From Apostichopus japonicus (taxonomy: Eukaryota > Echinodermata > Holothuroidea > Aspidochirotida > Stichopodidae), in assembly GCF_037975245.1 (NCBI RefSeq), contig NC_092565.1, forward strand, positions 6,240,999-6,304,998: a stretch of 64,000 bases of DNA, in the 5' to 3' direction. Below are positions 57,143 through 64,000 of the stretch, piece by piece; position 1 is the first letter of the stretch; each line of letters begins with the position of its first letter. The notes under the pieces were generated by a model. That model made no database searches, was not told the origin of the DNA, and saw only the letters and a program-made list of their open reading frames with translations. A program made the translations under genes and the position numbers.

Positions 57143-57770
57143 AAGACAAAGATTTTGTCTGACTCTCTCTATTCCAGAGCTCTGATCACTCTTTTAACTG
57201 TTGAGAATTATGCTTCTTTCTAACATTTAAAGCTCAGAATGGAAGGAGGAAAAAGAGCAGAAAATGCAAAAGCTTTCTCTAGCAGGGACTTGAACTCAAG
57301 ACAAGGGGTTTGTCTGACTCTCTCTATTCCAGAGCTCTGACCACTCTTTTAACTGTTGAGAATTATGCTTGTTTCTAACATTTAAAGCTCAGAATGGAAG
57401 GAGGAAAAAGAGCAGAAAATGCAAAAGCTTTCTCTGGCAGGGACTTGAACTCAAGACAAGGGGTTTGTCTGACTCTCTCTATTCCAGAGCTCTGACCACT
57501 CTTTTAACTGTTGAGAATTATGCTTGTTTCTAACATTTAAAGCTCAGAATGGAAGGAGGAAAAAGAGCAAAAAATCAAAATGCTTTACCTGGCAGGGATT
57601 TGAACTCAAGACAAGGGGTTTGTCTAACTCTCTCTATTCCAGAGCTCTGACCACTCTTTTAACTGTTGGGAATTAAGCTTGTTTCTAACATTTAAAGCTC
57701 AGAATGGAAGGAGGAAAAAGAGCAGAAAATCAAAATGCTGTATCTGGCAGGGATTTGAACTCAAGACACC
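57143..57770 (-). repeat. 155-bp tRNA-related tandem repeat, right block
   Basis: Four units spaced exactly 155 bp (tgaactcaag at 57291, 57446, 57601, 57756). They are homologous to the 153-bp block at 54735 but with a decayed A box (accactcttttaac in place of accactgcgccac). The B-box-like GAGTTCAAGTCCC on the minus strand is kept. Confidence 0.9.
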
Positions 57771-60700
57771 TTATAGATCAAGACTCAGAAACCGAATGAC
57801 TAAGACTGTTGCGTCATATATCAGGAGTCCCTTCGAATGGGAAGAGATACAACAAATGTTTATAGGGTTCACCAAACAAATTGATGAGGGACGGTTTTTA
57901 TGGGTACTTTGGAAAACCCCAGGTATTCCAACTAATTTTCTTTCTGGCAAACACTTTCATTATTGAGCTGTGATGCCAGAACTGTATTGATGGAAAGTGC
58001 TTAAAAGTCTGAAATAGTACCAACACCAAAGTGTGAGAGAAGAAAAGAGCAGTTTAGAAAATTTTTACAAGTCTTTTTGCTTACTTTTTTTTTTTAATTC
58101 AATATTCTCTTATAATGACAAAAAGACATATCAATGTTGATTTGATAATTAACTTTTTTCTTGTAGCAACAACAAGCTGTAAGGAAAGGAGTTAGTCCCA
58201 AAACTTTTATACGTGTCAATTTAAAAAACGAGACGACTTGCAATCTTATAAGCATTTCACCTCTCATGGGACTCCTGAAATTACGGTACCATTTTCATAA
58301 GTGTGTATTTCGGCCACCAAAATATTACACTTATACTTTTTTTTTTATATCCATACCAATTAGTATTAAGTTTCTTAAATAGAGGTATACTGCAGTGTAT
58401 AGTATTAAACCAGGTCAGGACTTTCAGATACACCATTGGCTTATGCAGTTACGCATTGTAGTAACGTTAACAAGTTATGTAAACTCCAGTCAAATTAGAA
58501 CTGGAGTGGACAAGTTCATATCATGACAGCAGCGATAATTAATTCCTACCATCTATGGACATATGAAAACTTAAAATGAAAAATATTAATTGAATATTGT
58601 TAACTTGTCCTTAATTCACCCACAGGTATTTCAATAGCCTAAGATAAACCAATTGATCTTAAAGTTCAGTCATTTTTTCCTGGACTTGAAAATGCTCTCT
58701 TATTTTTTTTTTAAAACAATACATAGTGTTTCAATAACCGCAACATTTTTTATTTTAAATACAAGGCTCTTGTCTGCTTGCGGATTAAAATCTGATTGGT
58801 TTGAGGCTTCAGTTGAACTTCAAACCACCTTTTTGACTGTCAGGTGACTGCAACTGCAACTGCGAGTTAACTCCTATAGGAACTTTAAGCAGCAATGAAA
58901 AGTGATACTTTTGTGTGTCTTTATTATTATTTTTTATGTCTTTATTAATTATAACCCAGTATTGTCTAGTAGTTCGAGCTTGACAGAAAGAGGTTATTAA
59001 ATAACCAGTAATTAATAGACATTGATATAATTTGACTTACTGATTAGCCTCATTAATTAATGGGTTCCTTTGTTAGTGAAGCAACCAAATATGTTCAATA
59101 TAACCATTCAGTAATTATTGATTATAGACCAAACACATGTTCTAAAGTACAAGAAGGGCATTAACAAGGAAATCATGTGTGTGTAGGTGGGGGGGGGGGG
59201 GGTTTGGGGAGGGGTGGAAAGAAAAGAAGCTGACAGCAAAGTCAACGGCTCAAGGCATTTATGTTTTCTTTGATATGATCCCAGTTAATTCTGAAACCAA
59301 CAGATTGAACAGTTCAGAGGAAAGCATAGCTCTATCATAAACAAACACTTCCTGATTAATAACATTTCACTTTTATCTGTGCTGTGTCATCATGTTCCTA
59401 AAACACTTCAGAACACATCTCTTTACTAGAATTTAAAGGAAATTGCAAACATTTGGTGGAGGGGGGTCAGAGGAGCTTATATTTCAATATAAAACTAAGT
59501 GAGTGCTGGTGGTTTCACCCTAAATCTGTTATTAGTCTGCAAGGCAGGGATGATGATGATGATGACGATGATGACATAGAAAGGAGAAAAGATAATACAA
59601 ATCGGTCGGTGGTGAAACAAGGCAAGACCTTTCTCACGAATCAGGGAATATGCTCTGAGTACTGCTACAGAAATAATACCACTTTGCAGAGTCAGTTAAC
59701 TTAGGTTTATAGTCTGTATGACTGGTATAGCAAGGTTACCACCCTGTCTAATTCCATTTCAACCATTAAAGGTAACATTTACGGCCATATATGAAGCCAT
59801 GCTTCTTATTACACAATCTCTGTCCATGATGAGGTGTCATAACCAGTGGTGAAGCAAGGAGCAGCCTGGCCCATGTGCATTGATAGAATCGGGGTCCCCC
59901 GTAAGGAAACTCACAAACCATGATTGGCCTTGGGTGAGAGTTTTTTTTTTTTGGTACCTTTAAACACCCAGATATGGCACTCTCTCAGGCTTTCTCTGTT
60001 GAGGGCAGGGTTTTGATTGAATTCCCCCGTCTTTAGGGGGGGGGGAAGGGGGTGGATAATGACTTGTAAGGCGAGGGCTCCTGGACTTTGCAACAGCCTA
60101 GGTAAAGCCACGTTTTACATCCCCCCTCTTATAATTAATAGCAAAAGTTATCAAGCAAATATAGCAGAATATATCAAATTCATTATGGTCAAGCTACATT
60201 CCAAATGGTACAGACTCTACTCGACAAATTTTATGAGAAATATTATCTATGTTTGGAGCATGCTTTAGACAAAGGCTAGGTAAACTACGGTTAACAAATT
60301 AATTCACACAGGTACTTTGACAGCACCCTTACCCCTCCCTCACCCCTAAATGCAATACATGGGGGGTTAATACTGATATTTTTCCCCTCAGAGGTCAGTC
60401 ATGTCACATTATTGTCAACCAATTAGAGCCAATTAATAAAGAGTGATCCATTTGTTTCATGTCAGCTCTTAAAACCGAGTAAGAATTCTAGCAAAGTGTA
60501 GACATAAATGGTTTAATGGAGCTTCGGCCTTATTACCCAAATGGGTTATCACCAATACAAGGTTCAGAAAGCTACAAAATATTTGATTTAGAGACAAACT
60601 GATAAATGCCACAGTCTTCCTGCCACATTAGACCACTCTTTCTATCGGCGGATAAAAAACAATTTCCCACGTGTATACAGGCTACATAAGACACCAAGAT

Positions 60701-63500
60701 TTTATGAAAGTGAAATTTTGTGTTTGTTTCCCCTGCTACAATAGTTAAAGTATGGCAAAAGTTATACGATGGGATAAAAACAGTGTCACCTCAATTTATG
60801 GTCTCAAAACAGCAAGGTAATTTACAGAAGAGGAGGCATGACCTAAGCCCCATCAGATGTCCCCCTCCCCAACAAACATTATACTTCATTCTCCATTCCC
60901 CCTCCTCCCCCAACACATACCCACCCAATCCTTAGGTGCAAAGGTCATTGCATCAAGGGAAGGGTAGAAACAAAAAGGTGATCGCTTAGTTGTTATTTCA
61001 TCATACTGCTGGGCAGTCGTGGAGAAGAAGGGAAACTAGGAAACATTCTCTTCTACAGACAGGGACACCTTGGATTCAATGTCGGGTCGATTGCAGGTCA
61101 CCCATGTCAATAAAGACATCTTAACAAATTAGGGAGAAGAGGGGAAACAAAGCACTGTGCATAAGAGAATAATGGCATTTTTCTCGCCTCCTCTATCCGG
61201 CACCCTTAACCCCACCCCAACCCCCTTGTAACGAACCACTGGAGCAACACGACGCTGGATGTATAATGCAATAAGGATCTCTTCAGTTTGCTGATTTTTT
61301 CCTGTTCGAACAAGTTGAAATAACCTTCAGTTTGAAGGCCATAAGACTAGAAGTCTTCTCAAAGATTGGAGGGCAGTCAGTCATTTTTGACACGGCGCTA
61401 TCGATTATAATTAAAAAGATTTCTCTGGGAGTTAATAGACAGTAAAGGGTGGGGTCCCCGTTGACCCCCCCTCCCCCAATCAAATATGACTAAATTACAA
61501 GAATAATAATAACCTAACAGACACGATGCAAGGATGTATATATAATCACCTTCAAGAATACAAATAAATATGGTTCCTCTTTAACAAAGTAGCTTTTTTT
61601 CCAACAGGTCAATAATTTTACTAAATCTATTCAGTATGACCTGAGACAAGATTGTAATTTATTAGGCCAAAGACCCACTCCAAGTTTTTTTTTCTTTTTT
61701 TTTCAAGCCAAGAGAAGATTCACGACCTAGTTATCAATCTATTTCATTCGTTTTCTCAACCGATTCTTCAACTGGCCAATATTTTATAATCACATGTAAA
61801 AAGAAAAATTTAGAAACTTTCAAAATGAGTGACTTTGTAAATGCATTACTAGAGACTTGACTAATTGAGCCATGTGAACTACACTGTATACACAATTTAT
61901 GAGATTGAATAGCGAGAGCGAGCGAAATTGCTTATAAAACCAACTACGAAAAGCTGCATGAGTATGATTTCTTTGACAGTGGGAAGGAAGCTGAGGTAGC
62001 TACACAGACTTTCTATTTTAGAAAAAAAGTCAGCACCTAGGTAAGTTTCATTTGCTTTAAGTCTTGTCTCCATACACAATAATTCACCACTCCTAGTCCA
62101 CAATAATTTGCCACTCCTAGTCCATAATTACTCACCACTCTAGTCCACATACCATCCAGTTTTCAGCCTTCTCTTAACCAAGTAACAAACCATCTGTACT
62201 GTACTAACCCAATGAAGTACCTCTATCTAAGCAAGGTGCCGGTATAAAATGATTCACTGATACAGATAGCAATCACAACGTTTGTCTGGGATCCCCTGTG
62301 TGCCAATTAAGCTACACTCGCATACATGTACTCTGAAGGTGAAATTACGTAGCAGCCCTAAGGTAATAAAAACATGTCTACATGTGATATACGTTAATCT
62401 TCCAGATAAAAATAGAAAACTGACTATTCTCCCTTCTGTGTTGTGATGTGATAACAATTGCCCACCTGTTGTTACATAATGTAGCATAGTACTCAATATA
62501 TCTTATGTTCAAGTCTTTGTGTATCGGCAAACATGTTGCTATGACAACAAGCTTCCTAAAAAAGTTCAGCCGTTAGTTTGCATACCACAGATGAAATTTA
62601 AAATAAAATGGGGTTTACCTTCCTTTTTCATATTGACTGCCTGTTGTCTCTTTCGGAGAAATTGGCTTATAGAGAGAAATATGAAATGATTTTATATCTA
62701 CGCAGACTTCAAAGTTTGGCTTTCCTATCCTACCAGCATTCTGTCTGGTTGAGTCAGTGACATGATGCATTGTTCCATTCTACTACAAATGTTCTAACCC
62801 ATCAACAAGTACAACTTTCTCACTACAACATTTTCCATGATCGCCAATATAATAATCATGTACCTTCAGCATGCTACCAAGTTTTTACAGAGTCGGTGGT
62901 GTCAATAATGTCTAGTTAGTTTTAATGATATCTGCAAGCACTAATTATGTCAACAGAACCAAATGCATATCTAGGTAATAGGCTAAAGCAGATATATAAT
63001 GCAAGATCTAGTGCCCTTTTAAGCAAAAAGGCATCTATAGGGGGCGAGGGGGGGATATCAATATTAGATATTTAAGAGTACATGTCATCAATATTTATGT
63101 TTTTGTTACTTTCGATGAGAGCATTAATTGTCCTCAGTAGTTCACATTCCTTGTGTCCATAACTCTGGCTTACATTAGAAAATGCATGAGATTACCCCCT
63201 ATCTCAATTGCACTTCAAAAAAAAAGAAGGAAAAAAAGGGGGCAACATAATATTGCAAAATGAAGGAGGGTCCGTAAACATTCAACAACTTTTCTTACCT
63301 ATTTGAGTTTTCATTCTCCCACAGAATATCACTTCACTATGTACATTCATAGAAAATGTCACAAAAGACATATATGCTGCTGGGATGCACACACTAACAG
63401 AAGATGGACAGACAGACAGACAGACTACACCATGAGAAGGTCAAAGGTTAAATTTCACACCACACTCTCTCTCCCCCTCTCTCTCTCTCTTCAACCTGTG
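57771..63500. other. Gene-poor stretch
   Basis: No convincing exon on either strand. It contains a (GAT)n run at about 59548–59575 and several poly-G runs. Its right part may be the 3'UTR of the minus-strand gene at 63501. Small open frames are short and of low complexity. Confidence 0.45.
63406..63500. repeat. (GACA)n and (CT)n microsatellites
   Basis: gacagacagacagac at about 63408–63424 and an interrupted ctctct run at about 63466–63491. Confidence 0.9.
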
Positions 63501-63747
63501 CTATGCAAATTCTTCTCTGTCTCTCAAATTTAAAGATTCTAATCTCAAAACTGTATCGGCCATTTCCACCGGCCTCTCTTCCGTTTCTTCGCCCATCACG
63601 GCGGCGTCCTCTATTGACGGCGCCTCCGACTCTGTATCTGATTCGTTCAGCGTCGATAGTATCAAATCTTGCACAAAGAAGCTGCGATTGGCGTTTTCAA
63701 CTTCTGCGGATTGTAGTTCTGTTTCTGAAAATGACGGCTCATGTATC
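63501..63747 (-). CDS. Probable terminal exon of an unidentified minus-strand gene
   Basis: The minus strand has an acceptor gacttactcatctctgcag directly followed by a 247-nt open segment (phase 2 entry, 81 residues) ending in TAG at 63503–63501. It is markedly GC-richer than its surroundings. The translation is complex and acidic: IHEPSFSETELQSAEVENAN, RSFFVQDLILSTLNESDTES, EEAPSIEDAAV-like acidic middle, ending LRLESLNLRDREEFA. SFFVQDLIL resembles an eh1-type repressor motif (as in Engrailed and several homeobox proteins), but that is weak evidence. The opposite strand is also open here with a Ser-rich product; codon first-position purine bias favours the minus strand. The rest of the gene would lie right of the window. 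Confidence 0.5.
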
Positions 63748-64000
63748 CTGCAGAGATGAGTAAGTCAGTGCAATCGTTTAATGTAAATTTCATGTTCCAA
63801 GTGAAGCGACTGACGAGAATACTGCAAAAGTTTCCTACGCCTTTATATTCAGGTTGCTTAACAAATCTCATCAAAATTATGAAACTTTGGGAGACTTGCT
63901 TTCAGTGGTAATCGATATACTGTGATGCCCATACTTTCTGATACTAATAGTATGTCCTGTTAGTGAAGTGAGTCACAAAGCCCCCCCCCCCCCTATTTTA
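63748..64000. other. Probable intron of the minus-strand gene
   Basis: AT-rich sequence beyond the acceptor with a poly-C run near the edge. No coding segment is seen. Confidence 0.35.

Noticed and set aside
59835-60120. Possible third MITE starting cagtggtgaagc
   Set aside because: No matching inverted terminus or target duplication found nearby.

Overview
The window is animal nuclear DNA: AT-rich, intron-rich, with GT–AG splice junctions, long (TA)n tracts, many poly-G/poly-C runs and layered repeats. The genes and the repeat style (hAT-like MITEs, tRNA-related repeats, the word TAGGCCTA) suggest a marine invertebrate deuterostome such as an echinoderm or hemichordate. That placement is an inference, not a proof.

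Layout. (1) 1–9567: no firm gene. It holds a hAT-like MITE with a second MITE nested inside it (2592–3645) and four possible phase-0 mini-exons of the gene downstream. (2) 9568–30766, + strand: the 3' two thirds of a type I ferlin (dysferlin/myoferlin-like). Thirteen constitutive-type exons plus one alternative exon encode the last two C2 domains and the C-terminal membrane anchor, 611 aa in the window; the 5' part lies to the left. All junction phases close in frame. One intron uses a GC donor, and one exon (23762–23900 / 24569–24707) exists in two same-length copies that look mutually exclusive. (3) 12026–18991: a complete Ty3/gypsy LTR retrotransposon in a ferlin intron, same strand, with LTRs that read as identical, a 4-bp target duplication, a tRNA-Leu primer site, and intact gag and pol. 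Its 3' LTR stops 30 bp before a ferlin exon. (4) 30767–39495: intergenic, with a tRNA-like element, a 1.7-kb tandem duplication (32856–36282) and a truncated MITE end at its right edge. (5) 39525–49651, + strand: a ten-exon gene for a 548-aa leucine-rich-repeat protein, AMN1/ZYG11-like at its N-terminus. (6) 49652–63500: gene-poor, with a tRNA-related ~154-bp tandem array interrupted by a 588-bp tandem array. (7) 63501–63747, − strand: a probable terminal coding exon of an unidentified gene entering from the right edge.

A recurring theme in the ferlin gene is local tandem duplication across splice boundaries: a whole duplicated exon, a duplicated exon 3' end with its donor, and two arrays of duplicated 3' splice sites. 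Assignments rest on reading the sequence and remembered family features; no database search or transcript data were available.
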